64,000 nt of DNA from positions 1 through 64,000 of the forward strand of contig NZ_FTNK01000005.1 of NCBI RefSeq assembly GCF_900156375.1, given 5' to 3'. Positions 1 to 8,931 of this stretch are shown piece after piece. Under the pieces are notes generated by a model. It saw only the letters and a list, made by a program, of their open reading frames with translations. It ran no database searches and had not been told where the DNA came from. Numbering within the stretch: position 1 is the first letter of the stretch; each line of letters starts with the position of its first letter. A program made the translations under genes and the position numbers. Origin of the DNA: Paenibacillus macquariensis. Lineage in GTDB: Bacteria > Bacillota > Bacilli > Paenibacillales > Paenibacillaceae.

Positions 1-1
1 T

Positions 2-79
2 GGAACCGTGGTGTAGTTGGCCTAACATGCCTGCCTGTCACGCAGGAGATCGCGGGTTCGAATCCCGTCGGTTCCGCCA
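2..79 (+). tRNA. tRNA-Asp (GTC)
   Basis: The acceptor stem GGAACCG pairs with CGGTTCC, and the gene ends in an encoded CCA. The anticodon loop CTGTCAC puts GTC at 37-39, so it reads Asp codons. It is the first of five closely spaced tRNAs that share one terminator. Clusters of this kind usually follow an rRNA operon in Bacillales, but no rRNA is visible because the window starts here. Confidence 0.96.
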
Positions 80-89
80 TTTTTACTAA

Positions 90-165
90 GGGACATTAGC
101 TCAGTTGGTAGAGCACCTGACTCTTAATCAGGGTGTCGAAGGTTCAAGCCCTTCATGTCCCACCA
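90..165 (+). tRNA. tRNA-Lys (CTT)
   Basis: The acceptor stem GGGACAT pairs with ATGTCCC, with an encoded CCA. The anticodon arm is CCTGA-CTCTTAA-TCAGG, which places CTT at 123-125. CTT reads AAG only, so this is the minor isoacceptor beside the usual TTT tRNA-Lys. Confidence 0.95.
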
Positions 166-178
166 TATTTTTCATTGT

Positions 179-263
179 GCGCGTGTGGCGGAATTGGCAG
201 ACGCACTAGACTTAGGATCTAGCGTTTCACGACGTGGGGGTTCAAGTCCCTCCACGCGCACCA
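179..263 (+). tRNA. tRNA-Leu (TAG)
   Basis: This is an 85-nt class II tRNA with a long variable arm. The acceptor stem GCGCGTG pairs with CACGCGC and CCA is encoded. The anticodon loop CTTAGGA gives TAG at 213-215. Confidence 0.95.
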
Positions 264-317
264 TTTTTTATCGAAGTAGCATAAAGGTATCATTACCGAA
301 TATCTATTTCAAAGCAT

Positions 318-391
318 CGGGACGTAGCTCAGCTTGGTAGAGCACCTGGTTTGGGTCCAGGGGGTCGCATGTTCAAATCGTGTCGTCCCGA
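318..391 (+). tRNA. tRNA-Pro (TGG)
   Basis: The acceptor stem CGGGACG pairs with CGTCCCG. The anticodon loop TTTGGGT gives TGG at 352-354. Unlike the three tRNAs before it, the 3' CCA is not encoded (the gene is followed by TATT), so it needs CCA-adding enzyme. Confidence 0.94.
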
Positions 392-403
392 TATTTTAAG
401 TAT

Positions 404-474
404 GCGGGTGTAGTTCAATGGTAGAACTTCAGCCTTCCAAGCTGATAGCGTGGGTTCGATTCCCATCACCCGCT
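404..474 (+). tRNA. tRNA-Gly (TCC)
   Basis: A short 71-nt tRNA with acceptor stem GCGGGTG pairing with CACCCGC. The anticodon loop CTTCCAA gives TCC at 436-438. CCA is not encoded. It is the last tRNA of the cluster. Confidence 0.95.
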
Positions 475-504
475 TAATGATTCATAAGTAAATGAATAAG
501 TAAT

Positions 505-544
505 AAACAAAAAGAGCTGCGAAAATTCGTGGCTCTTTTTGTTT
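505..544 (+). terminator. Terminator of the tRNA cluster
   Basis: AAACAAAAAGAGC pairs perfectly (13 bp) with GCTCTTTTTGTTT across a 14-nt loop, and the 3' arm carries the T run. It ends the tRNA transcript. Confidence 0.85.
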
Positions 545-906
545 AACCAAGTACGTCGAAGCCTAGTATAAATACGACATAGCTTTATATGACCAAGGAT
601 AATGGGAGTGAGCCATGGTAATAGTCAGAGAAGTATGATGAAAGAGTATATTAAAGAGATGGAAATGACGGTTCCTATTTCGCCATAATATTGATACAAT
701 TACTATACTTGAATATAAGGAGGATACCTGAGTAGGGCATCCTCTTTTTTGGTAATTATATTAGCTTACTTATATACAAAGGATGGAACCCTTATACTAG
801 GGGGAACAGCTCTTTTGAAATATCAAAATGTATGTGGTACAAAACTTACTGTGTATACAAATGGAGTATGAATATGATCTTATAAGAAAAGGAAGCGGTG
901 ATCACT
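545..906 (+). other. Intergenic stretch between the tRNA cluster and the oxidoreductase
   Basis: I see no convincing gene here. A second terminator-like hairpin (GAGGAT at 720-725, ATCCTC at 739-744, then T6) lies at 718-750 and may end a short unannotated transcript. A possible weak sigma-A promoter is TTGAAA (815-820), 17 nt, TACAAA (838-843), upstream of the next gene. A 65-codon open frame at 828-1025 overlaps the oxidoreductase in another frame and looks like a shadow. Confidence 0.5.
718..750 (+). terminator. Terminator-like hairpin without an obvious gene
   Basis: GAGGAT/ATCCTC stem followed by TTTTTT. No gene ends just upstream. It may be a back-up for the tRNA transcript or the end of a small RNA. 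Confidence 0.5.
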
Positions 907-1896
907 GTGATACGATTTGGAATCATTGGAACCAGTTGGATAACGGAACGGTTCATTCTAGCTGGAAGGGAGTCGGAGGAATTTACCTTGAGTGCCATCT
1001 ACTCTCGAACAGAAGAGAAAGGTAACGTATTTGCTACTAAATATAATATTCCAATGGTCTATACAAACTTGGAAGAGATGGTCTCAAGTAATGAAATAGA
1101 CGCTGTCTATATTGCGAGTCCGAATTCATCCCATGCGAAGCAAGCAATTATATGTATGAATCATGGTAAACATGTCTTATGTGAGAAGCCTATGGCATCG
1201 AATGTGAGAGAGATGCAAGAAATGATTGATACAGCACAGAAGAATGATGTTCTCTTGATGGAGGCTATGAAATCGACACTCATGCCGTCTTTTAAAATAA
1301 TGAAGGACAACTTATATAAGATTGGTAGGATACGTCGCTATTTCGCAAGTTTCTGTCGTTATTCTTCAAGTTACGAGGAACTAGAGAAGGGGAATATTCC
1401 AAATGTCTTCAATCTATCTTATTCCAATGGTTCTTTAATGGATTTGGGTGTCTACTGTATCTATCCAATGGTGACTCTTTTCGGTAAGCCTCAATCTGTT
1501 AAAGCTACGGGTGTATTACTATCAACTGGGGCTGATGGAGAAGGAAGTATGGTCATGCAATATGGGAAGATGGACGCTGTTATCATGCATTCCAAAATAG
1601 CGGATTCTTTTTTACCTATAGAAATTCAGGGTGAGAATGGGACGATGGTTATTGATAAAATCAGCTCACCAGAAGATGTTAAAATTCATTATGGGGATGG
1701 TACGATTGAAGATCTAAACCAACCAGATATACATAAACCGATGTATTATGAGATTCAAGAATTTATAGAATTAATTCAGCTTGGTCAACGAGAAAGTTCT
1801 GTAAATACTTTAGCCAACTCGTTAGCCGTTGCGGAAATAATGGAGGAAGTTAGAAGACAGATGGGAGTTAAGTATCCTGCGGATCTTTTGAAATAG
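907..1896 (+). CDS. Gfo/Idh/MocA family oxidoreductase
   Basis: NAD(P)-dependent sugar or inositol-type dehydrogenase. The N-terminal Rossmann fold opens with a GIIGTSW nucleotide-binding turn. It contains the family motif CEKPMASN, with the Lys that is catalytic in the family, and VYIASPNSSH before it. The C-terminal alpha/beta domain (roughly residues 125-329) has the usual LMDLGVYCIYP stretch. The length of about 330 residues is normal. A GTG at 898 is also in frame but is only 2 nt from GGAAG (891-895). The GTG at 907 is better spaced and gives the typical start MIRFGIIG. The substrate cannot be told from sequence. It appears monocistronic and is followed by a terminator at 2063-2096. Confidence 0.88.
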   Translation: MIRFGIIGTSWITERFILAGRESEEFTLSAIYSRTEEKGNVFATKYNIPMVYTNLEEMVSSNEIDAVYIASPNSSHAKQAIICMNHGKHVLCEKPMASNVREMQEMIDTAQKNDVLLMEAMKSTLMPSFKIMKDNLYKIGRIRRYFASFCRYSSSYEELEKGNIPNVFNLSYSNGSLMDLGVYCIYPMVTLFGKPQSVKATGVLLSTGADGEGSMVMQYGKMDAVIMHSKIADSFLPIEIQGENGTMVIDKISSPEDVKIHYGDGTIEDLNQPDIHKPMYYEIQEFIELIQLGQRESSVNTLANSLAVAEIMEEVRRQMGVKYPADLLK

Positions 1897-2062
1897 GAAT
1901 GTGAAGAACAATTACTGGCGTTCTGAAGAGATGTACATGATTATCTGATGAGTTCATATGGATCATATTGAGTAAAATAAGTGAACTGAATGAATTGAAT
2001 TATGAAACGAATGTACGAATAAATGAATAATTGTCTACGTCTATTATCATTAGTAGCGATAG

Positions 2063-2096
2063 AAGGGTACTTTAACATACATTGAGTACCCTTTTT
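2063..2096 (+). terminator. Terminator after the oxidoreductase gene
   Basis: AAGGGTAC (2063-2070) pairs with GTACCCTT (2086-2093), and the T run is on the plus strand. It lies between convergent genes. The minus-strand side has no T tract, so it serves mainly the plus-strand gene. Confidence 0.75.
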
Positions 2097-2117
2097 CTGC
2101 TGTATTGGTATAACAAG

Positions 2118-2774
2118 TTAAATATTTAAATTTTGATTGAAAAGTGCTGTTGCATTTCTAACGGAAGCTGCGCTAGCAATGGCTGAGATGACAGATATAC
2201 CATCTGCGCCAGCCTGGATGACATCTGCAGCATTATCGATGGTGATGCCCCCAATGCCTACTAGGGGAATATCAATACCCTTAATGCGTAACTTTTGAAT
2301 AAGGCGAGTACCTAGAACTGCCTTAGCATCCGGTTTGGATTGTGTTGGATAGATCGGACCTATTCCCAAGTAGTTAGCTCCATCTTGTATGGCTTGTTCA
2401 GCCTCGGATATCGTATGAGCAGAGACACCGATGATGGCATGTGAGCCTAGTTGTTTACGTATAATGCTTGCAGATTCATCATCCTGCCCAACATGGACTC
2501 CATCTGCCCTAATTGCGATAGCTAAATTGATATCATCATTCACGATGAAAGGGATATGATGTTCCCGGCATAACTTCAGAAGCTGCTGGGCTAATTCAAG
2601 CTTAGCTTGACCCTTTAGAGCACCAGGACCTTTTTCACGATATTGAAATAAAGTAATTCCTCCTGCAATCGCCTCAGACAATACGTCCACGGGGTGCCTC
2701 TGACAGTTAATACTCCCCATGATGAAATAGAGCTTAAGATGCTTTCGAATGATCTCTGCATGAATACTAGACAT
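2118..2774 (-). CDS. thiE: Thiamine-phosphate synthase ThiE
   Basis: Joins HMP-PP and HET-P to make thiamine phosphate. This TIM-barrel protein has the ThiE signatures FQYREKG, PFIVNDDINLA, GVHVGQDD, GIGPIYPTQSK and VGIGGI; the barrel phosphate-binding Gly residues are present. An upstream in-frame extension to 2825 is rejected because it runs inside thiD. The ATG at 2774 has a GAGGTGA ribosome site 5-6 nt upstream and overlaps the thiD stop by 8 nt, so translation is probably coupled. It is the last gene of the TPP-riboswitch operon. Confidence 0.95.
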   Translation of the reverse strand: MSSIHAEIIRKHLKLYFIMGSINCQRHPVDVLSEAIAGGITLFQYREKGPGALKGQAKLELAQQLLKLCREHHIPFIVNDDINLAIAIRADGVHVGQDDESASIIRKQLGSHAIIGVSAHTISEAEQAIQDGANYLGIGPIYPTQSKPDAKAVLGTRLIQKLRIKGIDIPLVGIGGITIDNAADVIQAGADGISVISAIASAASVRNATALFNQNLNI

Positions 2775-3585
2775 GTATTTCACCTCGCTGTCTTCTCTGA
2801 TAAGCAAAATGGTTCGTAGGTCCATGACCCGATCCCATTCCTAGTTGATCCTCAATCGCCGATTGGATGAATAATTTAGCTATTTGAACGGCTTCATGCA
2901 CAGATTTTCCTTTTGCTAATTCTGCTGTTATCGCAGCTGAGTAGGTGCATCCTGTACCATGAGTATGTCTCGTCTCAATTCGTAAGTTCTCCATATAGAG
3001 ATAATTCTCTCCGTCATAGAGTAGGTCTATGATTTGATCCGTTGAAGCATCGTGTCCGCCTTTCATAACAACATATTGACTACCCATCTGAACGATGACT
3101 TTGGCTGCTTCTTCTCGATCACTCAAAGTTCGAATAGACATTCCGGTTAGGATTTCTGCTTCGGGTAAGTTGGGCGTAGTGACTAGAGCAAGGGGGAGTA
3201 GATCTGTAATGACGGATTGAACGGCTTCTTGTTGCAAAAGAGGGGAGCCACCTTTGGCGACCATGACAGGGTCAATAACTAAGTTCCGCCAATGATAATG
3301 CCGTACTTTGTCAGCTACGATACGAATAATCTCTTTACTAAATAACATCCCCGTCTTCACTGCATCAGGAGCTAAATCACTACCGATGGAGTCTAATTGC
3401 ATTGCAATGGCATCTGCGCTTGAGGGAAAGACCCCTTGAACGCCTAACGTGTTCTGCGCAGTGATAGCTGTGACTGTAGTCATTCCATACACGCCTAGTT
3501 CTTGAAATGTCTTTAAATCTGCCTGGATGCCAGCACCACCACCACTGTCAGAACCTGCTATAGTCAAAGCTTTAAATATAGTCAT
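2767..3585 (-). CDS. thiD: Hydroxymethylpyrimidine/phosphomethylpyrimidine kinase ThiD
   Basis: Phosphorylates HMP to HMP-P and HMP-PP. The 272-residue ribokinase-fold protein begins [19 protein letters not shown] and carries the C-terminal anion-hole motif [12 protein letters not shown] with the catalytic Cys-Thr region. The length is normal for the family. Its start overlaps the thiM stop by 4 nt (ATGA), and its end overlaps thiE. The neighbourhood fits salvage of pyrimidine imported by ThiXYZ. Confidence 0.95.
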   Translation of the reverse strand: MTIFKALTIAGSDSGGGAGIQADLKTFQELGVYGMTTVTAITAQNTLGVQGVFPSSADAIAMQLDSIGSDLAPDAVKTGMLFSKEIIRIVADKVRHYHWRNLVIDPVMVAKGGSPLLQQEAVQSVITDLLPLALVTTPNLPEAEILTGMSIRTLSDREEAAKVIVQMGSQYVVMKGGHDASTDQIIDLLYDGENYLYMENLRIETRHTHGTGCTYSAAITAELAKGKSVHEAVQIAKLFIQSAIEDQLGMGSGHGPTNHFAYQRRQRGEIHV

Positions 3586-4379
3586 GATGTGACCTTGTGA
3601 ATATTTGATCTTTGTTGGACAACTTCTGGGGTAACCAATGCTAATTGATTCAGGAATTCAATCTGAAAACTACCAGGTCCTTGAGCAACTGTCTTCTCAG
3701 CAGCGATTTCTGCGGCGATACCATAGAATGCAACGGCCTCGGTAACAGATTCAAGGGCTTGTTGTTGACCCACACTTAAAAAAGCAGCGATTACAGATCC
3801 AAGTAAACAACCGCAGCCCGTCACTTTTGTCATAATCGGGTGGCCATTACTCACGAGATAAGTCGTATGTCCGTCCGTAATCACATCATCCGCACCCGTA
3901 ATTACAACAATACAACCTAACGTTTGAGATGCTTTTTGCGCGAGTTGAATCACGTTACCTTCACCGGCACCTGCATCAACGCCTTTAATGGACCAGTTCT
4001 CACCAATAACATGGGCTACCTCAGCAACATTCCCACGTAGGACGGTAAGCTTGATTTCCTGAGTTATTAGTTGTGCTATAGCTGTACGATAGGAAGTAGC
4101 GCCTGCACCGACTGGATCAAATACGATGGGCACGTTGCGCTCATTTGATGATTTACCTGCAATGAGGATGGAGTTCACAATACTTTCATTGAGAGTTCCC
4201 ATGTTAAAAAGCGCAGCATCTGCGATCGTAGCTATATCTGCTACTTCTTCAATACCATCTGCCATAAAAGGAGAGGCACCCAAGGCTAGTAGCCCATTGG
4301 CTGTGAAATTGGTAACAACAGCATTGGTGATGTTGTGTACAAGTGGATTCTTGTTACGTAATTTTTGTAGAAAGGTCAT
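3582..4379 (-). CDS. thiM: Hydroxyethylthiazole kinase ThiM
   Basis: Phosphorylates the thiazole alcohol HET for thiamine salvage. The 265-residue protein starts with [20 protein letters not shown], followed by ASPFMAD and FDPVGAGAT. The kinase motif VTGCGCLLG lies near residue 185, with the catalytic Cys. An AAGGAGG ribosome site precedes the ATG. It sits between the importer genes and thiD. There are no thiC or thiG genes in the operon, so it appears to be a salvage operon. Confidence 0.95.
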   Translation of the reverse strand: MTFLQKLRNKNPLVHNITNAVVTNFTANGLLALGASPFMADGIEEVADIATIADAALFNMGTLNESIVNSILIAGKSSNERNVPIVFDPVGAGATSYRTAIAQLITQEIKLTVLRGNVAEVAHVIGENWSIKGVDAGAGEGNVIQLAQKASQTLGCIVVITGADDVITDGHTTYLVSNGHPIMTKVTGCGCLLGSVIAAFLSVGQQQALESVTEAVAFYGIAAEIAAEKTVAQGPGSFQIEFLNQLALVTPEVVQQRSNIHKVTS

Positions 4380-4403
4380 GATTGAATTCCTCCTTGGATT
4401 GAA

Positions 4404-5447
4404 TTAGAGATTGATAAATGCATCGTTAGTGTTAATCGAATTCGATAATAGCTTATTCGTCATGAGCCATTGATTAACGTTCTCCCATGATACTGGTGCT
4501 TGATATCCGAAAGGTTGATCCATAGCATCCATAAGGGGTAATAGAATCTGTAAACTCTTCGTTTCTATTTCTTTGTCTAGAGGTGATGTTTGATCTTCAT
4601 GTTCGAAAAGAACGGATAGCGCTTGGTCAGGGTGCTGTTGTACATATTGTTGTCCTTCTCGAATGGCTGTAACAAACTTGGTAAGTAATTCTGTCTTGTC
4701 TTTCAAGCCTTGGTCGCTAGCGACGAGTACAAGCTCATAATAATCGGGTACACCATATTCCGTTGGATTTAGAGAGACCATAGGGTGACCTTGCTTAGCT
4801 AGGATCAGTTGTTCATGATTAATGAAACCACCCATGATCGCATCAACCTTGGATGTTGCAATGGCAGGAATCAGATCATAGCCTACATCGATCATATTGA
4901 CGTTCTCAGAGGCGCCTCCATCGTTCTTAATCATCGTATGTACCATAGCTTCATATAAAGGAATGGAAGAGTATCCGACGTTTGCACCGATTAGATCTTT
5001 AGGCGATTTGACCTTTCCACCAACAGGCACCATAAGATGATTAAGGGGATGTCTAACGATAGCAGCTATTGATTTAACGGGAATATTTTCTCCACGGGCC
5101 ATAAGGACTTGAGGTTGATAGCTAAGGGCTAGATCGACTTTTCCAGCAGCCACTAGCTTTAAAGAGTCGTTGGTTTCTGCAGGCATTTGAATGTTTACTT
5201 CTAATCCTTGTTTTGCGAAATATCCATTCTTTTGTGCTGAATACAAGAAAGAGTGAACAGCATTTGGATACCAATCGAGCATGATCGAGAGTTCTTGAAG
5301 TTCTTTTTCAGAAGAAGTAGGGGGCTGAACAGAGACTTGATTTGAGTTAGCTCGGCTACTGCAAGCTGTTAGTGATAGTAGTAGGAATACAAGTAATATG
5401 GAAATCATGGATTTCGTTGAATTTATTGAGTTCTTTGTTGGGGTCAT
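4404..5447 (-). CDS. thiY: ABC transporter substrate-binding lipoprotein, ThiY-like
   Basis: Solute-binding protein of the NMT1/THI5-like family for a thiamine pyrimidine precursor (formylaminopyrimidine in characterised ThiY). There is a lipoprotein signal peptide with lipobox LTAC at about residues 27-30, so the protein is anchored outside the membrane. The mature part begins LSIMLDWYPNAVHSF, a family hallmark, followed by DLALSYQPQVLMARGENIPV. The start overlaps the permease stop by 4 nt. The TPP-riboswitch operon makes the assignment strong; the exact pyrimidine is inferred. Confidence 0.9.
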   Translation of the reverse strand: MTPTKNSINSTKSMISILLVFLLLSLTACSSRANSNQVSVQPPTSSEKELQELSIMLDWYPNAVHSFLYSAQKNGYFAKQGLEVNIQMPAETNDSLKLVAAGKVDLALSYQPQVLMARGENIPVKSIAAIVRHPLNHLMVPVGGKVKSPKDLIGANVGYSSIPLYEAMVHTMIKNDGGASENVNMIDVGYDLIPAIATSKVDAIMGGFINHEQLILAKQGHPMVSLNPTEYGVPDYYELVLVASDQGLKDKTELLTKFVTAIREGQQYVQQHPDQALSVLFEHEDQTSPLDKEIETKSLQILLPLMDAMDQPFGYQAPVSWENVNQWLMTNKLLSNSINTNDAFINL

Positions 5448-6220
5448 TTCGTTGATCCTCTTCTCTTAAGAATTTGTTTCTCCATAATTACAATCATCAT
5501 AAATAGGGAAATACCAAGTAAAGAAAGTAACAGTATGGACGCGAACATGGCATCTGTGTGCATATTGCTCGCCATCCGTCGGCTGAAGTAACCTAAACCC
5601 TTCGTACCGCCTAACCATTCGCCAATCGTAGCGCCTACGACGCAATATACGATAGATAGCTTCAATCCTGAGAAGAAGGAAGGCAAGGCCATCGGAATCT
5701 CAATGGTTCGAAATATATCCCAGCGGTTGGCCCCCATGGTCAAGAGTAACTCGGTATAATCGCCATCGCCCTTCTTGAGGCCGTCGTATGTACTCACTAC
5801 AATCGGAAAGAATGCAGTCAGGAAGACCACCGCTACTTTACTCCAAATGCTGTAACCGAACCACATGATGAAGATAGGAGATAGAGCGATTAAAGGGATG
5901 GTCTGACTAATAATGAGGAAAGGATAGAGTGTCTTCTCAAGTGGACGGAAAATATGCATGCCCACCGCTAGCATAACGCCCACAATAACAGATAGTAGAA
6001 ACCCTAAAGAAACTTCCTCTAAAGTCGCAATTAAATGCTGACCAATTAATAAAGGGCTGTCTTTAATCAACGCTTGGATAATCGAGGTAGGCGCTGGGAT
6101 AATAAAAGAGGGGACCCATCCTAAAGCGACAACTGCTTCCCAAGAGACTAGAAGTATTAGTAATAGAAGTACGGACCACCCATAATCATGAGCCCACTGT
6201 TTAAATAGAGGTCTTCTCAT
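5444..6220 (-). CDS. thiX: ABC transporter permease, ThiX-like
   Basis: BPD-type inner-membrane permease with about six hydrophobic segments. The coupling-helix region contains the EAA-like stretch MGANRWDIFRTIEIPMALP at about residues 162-180. The C-terminal half has GATIGEWLGGTKGLGY, typical of the NitT/TauT/ThiX permease group. It overlaps thiZ by 20 nt and thiY by 4 nt and should form the complex with both. Confidence 0.92.
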   Translation of the reverse strand: MRRPLFKQWAHDYGWSVLLLLILLVSWEAVVALGWVPSFIIPAPTSIIQALIKDSPLLIGQHLIATLEEVSLGFLLSVIVGVMLAVGMHIFRPLEKTLYPFLIISQTIPLIALSPIFIMWFGYSIWSKVAVVFLTAFFPIVVSTYDGLKKGDGDYTELLLTMGANRWDIFRTIEIPMALPSFFSGLKLSIVYCVVGATIGEWLGGTKGLGYFSRRMASNMHTDAMFASILLLSLLGISLFMMIVIMEKQILKRRGSTK

Positions 6221-6977
6221 ATAGTCTCTGCTCCAAGTCTTTCCTCAACTGAATAAAGTGAGGGTCGTAGTTCATCGCGTATTGCCGCGGCCTCGGTAAA
6301 TTTACGTGGATCTCTTGAACAGTTTGATTATGCTCAGAGGGTAGGAGGTAGATTCGATCACTCAATAGAATCGCCTCTTCGAGATCATGTGTAATGAAGA
6401 GAATAGTCTTATGCAGATCACCCCATAAACCCAGTAACCAGCGGTGCATCTCTCTTTTGGTCATAGCGTCAAGGGCGCCGAAAGGCTCATCTAATAACAA
6501 AAGATCTTGACCCGTTATGAGCGTTCTAAGAAAAGCGACACGTTGCCGCATCCCCCCTGATAATTCATTAGGATAGCAATGTTCGTAATTCCCTAGACCG
6601 AATCGTGCTAGCATTCTCTGAATGCTAGCTATGACCTCTTCTTTGTGCCCTCTGGAAGGTTTGCGATTGAATTCCCATGGGAGTAAGCAATTATCTAGAA
6701 CCGTTCTCCAGGGTAGGAGGAGGTCCTTCTGAGGCATATATGCAACTTCACCTAAGCGATTCGTTGTGCATTTCTCACCATGTATCCGTATTTCACCGCA
6801 GTTAGGTTCTAGAAGTCCAGCAATGAGCTTGAAAAGAGTGCTCTTTCCTGAACCGCTAACGCCAATAATAGAAATGAATTCACCAGCATGAACATTCATA
6901 GAGAGTCCTTGAATGATGGCTGATTCGTGTGACTGAGAATAAGAGTATGTTAAATTGTGTAGAGATAAGATGGACAT
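6201..6977 (-). CDS. thiZ: ABC transporter ATP-binding protein, ThiZ-like
   Basis: ATPase of the pyrimidine-precursor importer. It has Walker A GVSGSGKST, Q-loop AYMPQKDLLLPWRT, signature LSGGMRQR, Walker B LLLLDEPFGALD and switch His in FITHDLEEA. The reading frame stays open upstream to 7124, but that extension runs through the riboswitch terminator and into the TPP aptamer. The correct start is the ATG at 6977, with GCGAGGCG upstream, giving 258 residues. It is the first gene of the thi operon. Confidence 0.93.
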   Translation of the reverse strand: MSILSLHNLTYSYSQSHESAIIQGLSMNVHAGEFISIIGVSGSGKSTLFKLIAGLLEPNCGEIRIHGEKCTTNRLGEVAYMPQKDLLLPWRTVLDNCLLPWEFNRKPSRGHKEEVIASIQRMLARFGLGNYEHCYPNELSGGMRQRVAFLRTLITGQDLLLLDEPFGALDAMTKREMHRWLLGLWGDLHKTILFITHDLEEAILLSDRIYLLPSEHNQTVQEIHVNLPRPRQYAMNYDPHFIQLRKDLEQRLYEKTSI

Positions 6978-6995
6978 GATCGCCTCGCTTTCTGC

Positions 6996-7040
6996 AAACA
7001 AATAAAGACCCAACCATTTCCGATAAGGAAAAAGTGGGTC
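6996..7040 (-). terminator. Riboswitch expression-platform terminator
   Basis: On the minus strand GACCCA (7040-7035) pairs with TGGGTC (7012-7007). The interior CTTTTTCC/GGAAATGG can extend the stem, and TTTATTTGTTT follows. It lies between the TPP aptamer and the thiZ start, as expected for TPP-dependent premature termination. Confidence 0.75.
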
Positions 7041-7085
7041 CAAAAATTCAATCAGCAAGAATATGCACGAGTTGAAGATTTCGTT

Positions 7086-7171
7086 CCACTTCCCTCCGCT
7101 GGTATCATCCAGATCAGGTTCCAAGGGTCCGGAACGTTAAGTTCCATCTCAGTCGTTAGACTCCCCTAGTG
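7086..7171 (-). promoter_or_regulatory. TPP riboswitch (THI element)
   Basis: The minus strand carries the conserved thi-box parts in order: CTAGGGGAGTC, the CTGAGAT core, GACCCTTGGAACCTGATCTGG and ATACCAGCGGAGGGAAGTGG. These form the two sensor arms of a TPP aptamer. A terminator follows at 6996-7040, then the thiZXYMDE operon. High TPP should switch off import and salvage. Confidence 0.97.
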
Positions 7172-7205
7172 AAATACAAGGTCTTATTCAATTCATAACC
7201 CATCA

Positions 7206-7233
7206 AATATAACACAATTTACAAATAAGTAAA
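7206..7233 (-). promoter_or_regulatory. Probable sigma-A promoter of the thi operon
   Basis: On the minus strand TTTACT (7233-7228), a 16-nt spacer and TATATT (7211-7206) lie about 35 nt upstream of the TPP aptamer. The match is reasonable but not perfect. Confidence 0.45.
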
Positions 7234-7274
7234 TATGTATTAAATAGGTCATACTTAATTGTAAATATGCGTCG

Positions 7275-7805
7275 CTAATCAGAATCGATACTGATAGAGA
7301 TTAATACAATGGCAGGTTCATCACCAATATTTTTGACATAATGAGGTACACAGGCTTTCCAACTAAAAGAATCACCGGTGCTCAGCGTGGCAGAATCCTC
7401 ACCTTGTTCGATGAATAAAGTGCCCTGTATGATGAAATGAAGTTCTTCACCAGCATGGGCATGAGCATCTTCTGTCGACGCACCCGCGGGCATTTCTACA
7501 AGCATCATACGCACATTGCCACGATCACTTAGATGCTCAACATGGAAGTTTTCCTTACCATGTATCGTCTTGCGCCGCTCATCTTTACGGATGATATGCA
7601 TTCGTTCATCGTTCTTTAATAGCAGAAATGCAAGCGGTACGTTAAGAGCCTGTGCGATGCTATCTAATGTGGTTATGGAAGGGGAAGTTTTATTGTTCTC
7701 GACTTGACTCATAAATCCTTGTGATAATCCAGTTCGTTCGCATATTTGCTGAATAGACCAATTTTTTCTTTTGCGAATGGACCGAATATTAGAACCGATA
7801 TCCAA
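7275..7805 (-). CDS. XRE-family regulator with C-terminal cupin domain
   Basis: Helix-turn-helix domain at residues 1-60 (SIQQICERTGLSQGFMSQVENNKTSPS), followed by a cupin_2 domain at about 105-172 with HAHAGEELHFIIQGTLFIEQGE and a GDSFSW strand. This is the PuuR/YdcN architecture, in which a small ligand bound in the cupin modulates DNA binding. The start is TTG (7805), with AGGAGAG 7 nt upstream. It is divergent from catE across 156 nt, so it may control itself or catE. The ligand is unknown. Confidence 0.9.
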   Translation of the reverse strand: MDIGSNIRSIRKRKNWSIQQICERTGLSQGFMSQVENNKTSPSITTLDSIAQALNVPLAFLLLKNDERMHIIRKDERRKTIHGKENFHVEHLSDRGNVRMMLVEMPAGASTEDAHAHAGEELHFIIQGTLFIEQGEDSATLSTGDSFSWKACVPHYVKNIGDEPAIVLISISIDSD

Positions 7806-7853
7806 TGTAATCTCTCCTAGTCGAGCACTTTTTTTAATAATATCAAACAGTTA

Positions 7854-7882
7854 TTGACTTGGCAAAACACTCGTGATAAATT
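7854..7882 (+). promoter_or_regulatory. Sigma-A promoter of catE
   Basis: TTGACT (7854-7859), a 17-nt spacer and TAAATT (7877-7882), 80 nt upstream of the catE ATG, in the divergent regulator/catE spacer. Confidence 0.55.
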
Positions 7883-7961
7883 TATTATACGAAAAATATA
7901 TTTCTATTACAAATATAATTCTGATATATACACTATAGCTATTATCGAAAGGAAGATACTT

Positions 7962-8822
7962 ATGACAAAGCAAATACATCCAAGTACTCAGATTGGACTT
8001 GTGAAAATTAAAATCAGCGATCTTAAACGTTCAGTAGCTTTTTATACCGAGGTAGTTGGGTTACGAATCTTAAGTCAAACGGAGAATATCGCTGAACTTA
8101 CAGTAGACGGTAAACAACCATTATTAATATTAGAACAAATCGAGAATGCGGTGATACTACCAGAAAGAACGGTTGCTGGGTTGTACCATTTTGCAATTCT
8201 GGTACCAGATCGAGTATCACTAGGATTATCGTTGCGTAATTTGATTAAGTTCAACATAGGTGTGGGTCAAGGAGACCATCTTGTAAGCGAGGCATTGTAC
8301 ATTAATGATCCGGACAACAATGGTATTGAGATTTATGCGGACAGACCAAAAGAAACTTGGAAACATGGTGCTGATGGCGAGGTTGTAATGGCAACTGATC
8401 CAGTCGATATAGATGGTTTACTTGCGATCTCTGAAGGCAAGACTTGGAGCGGGTTATCTGAAGATACGATCATGGGACATGTACATTTTCATGTGTCTGA
8501 TCTACAAAAGACAGAGGCATTTTATTGTGGTATTCTGGGTTTTGATGTTACTGCGCACTATGGATCTATGGCATTATTCATTTCTGCAGGAGGATACCAT
8601 CACCATATTGGCTTAAACACTTGGGCAGGTGTTGGTGCTCCACCTGCACCGCATGATGCGGTAGGTCTAGATTACTTCACATTAGTCCTTCCTAATCATG
8701 AGGAACTAGACAATGTGATCGTTCAGTTGAAGGATGCAGGGATAAGTGTGAAATATATAGATGGTGGATGGTTTGTGAAGGATCCTTCTAATATTACGAT
8801 TAAACTTTTGAGTCAGGGTTAA
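7962..8822 (+). CDS. catE: CatE-like catechol-2,3-dioxygenase / VOC protein
   Basis: Vicinal-oxygen-chelate protein with two VOC modules, at about residues 10-130 and 165-283. Metal-ligand candidates sit in GLVKIKISD, GLYHFAILV, MGHVHFHVSD and the C-terminal YFTLVLP. In Bacillus subtilis CatE is a ring-cleaving catechol-2,3-dioxygenase used in quinone/catechol detoxification, and its length is nearly the same (286 here). The open frame extends to 7854, but the ATG at 7962 has AAAGGAAG 6-7 nt upstream and gives the conserved start. A hairpin at 8875-8905 follows it. Confidence 0.88.
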   Translation: MTKQIHPSTQIGLVKIKISDLKRSVAFYTEVVGLRILSQTENIAELTVDGKQPLLILEQIENAVILPERTVAGLYHFAILVPDRVSLGLSLRNLIKFNIGVGQGDHLVSEALYINDPDNNGIEIYADRPKETWKHGADGEVVMATDPVDIDGLLAISEGKTWSGLSEDTIMGHVHFHVSDLQKTEAFYCGILGFDVTAHYGSMALFISAGGYHHHIGLNTWAGVGAPPAPHDAVGLDYFTLVLPNHEELDNVIVQLKDAGISVKYIDGGWFVKDPSNITIKLLSQG

Positions 8823-8874
8823 GGTGGGAGCCATCCAATGTACCAGCATTATGGTTATTGCAGTAAATGAATCA

Positions 8875-8905
8875 CAAGGGTGCTGGAATATTTCCAGCAC
8901 CCTTG
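8875..8905. terminator. Hairpin between convergent genes
   Basis: CAAGGGTGCTGGAA pairs with TTCCAGCACCCTTG (14 bp) across a 3-nt loop. The T run is poor on both sides, so it is a terminator by position more than by sequence. Confidence 0.6.
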
Positions 8906-8931
8906 TTGCATCTGTATTAAGTTCTAATGTA

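Noticed and set aside
155..340. 61-codon open frame across tRNA-Leu
   Set aside because: It overlaps a certain tRNA-Leu gene and reads through its arms.
6978..7124. In-frame N-terminal extension of the ThiZ ATPase
   Set aside because: It overlaps the riboswitch terminator and the TPP aptamer. The ATG at 6977 has a proper ribosome site and matches family length.
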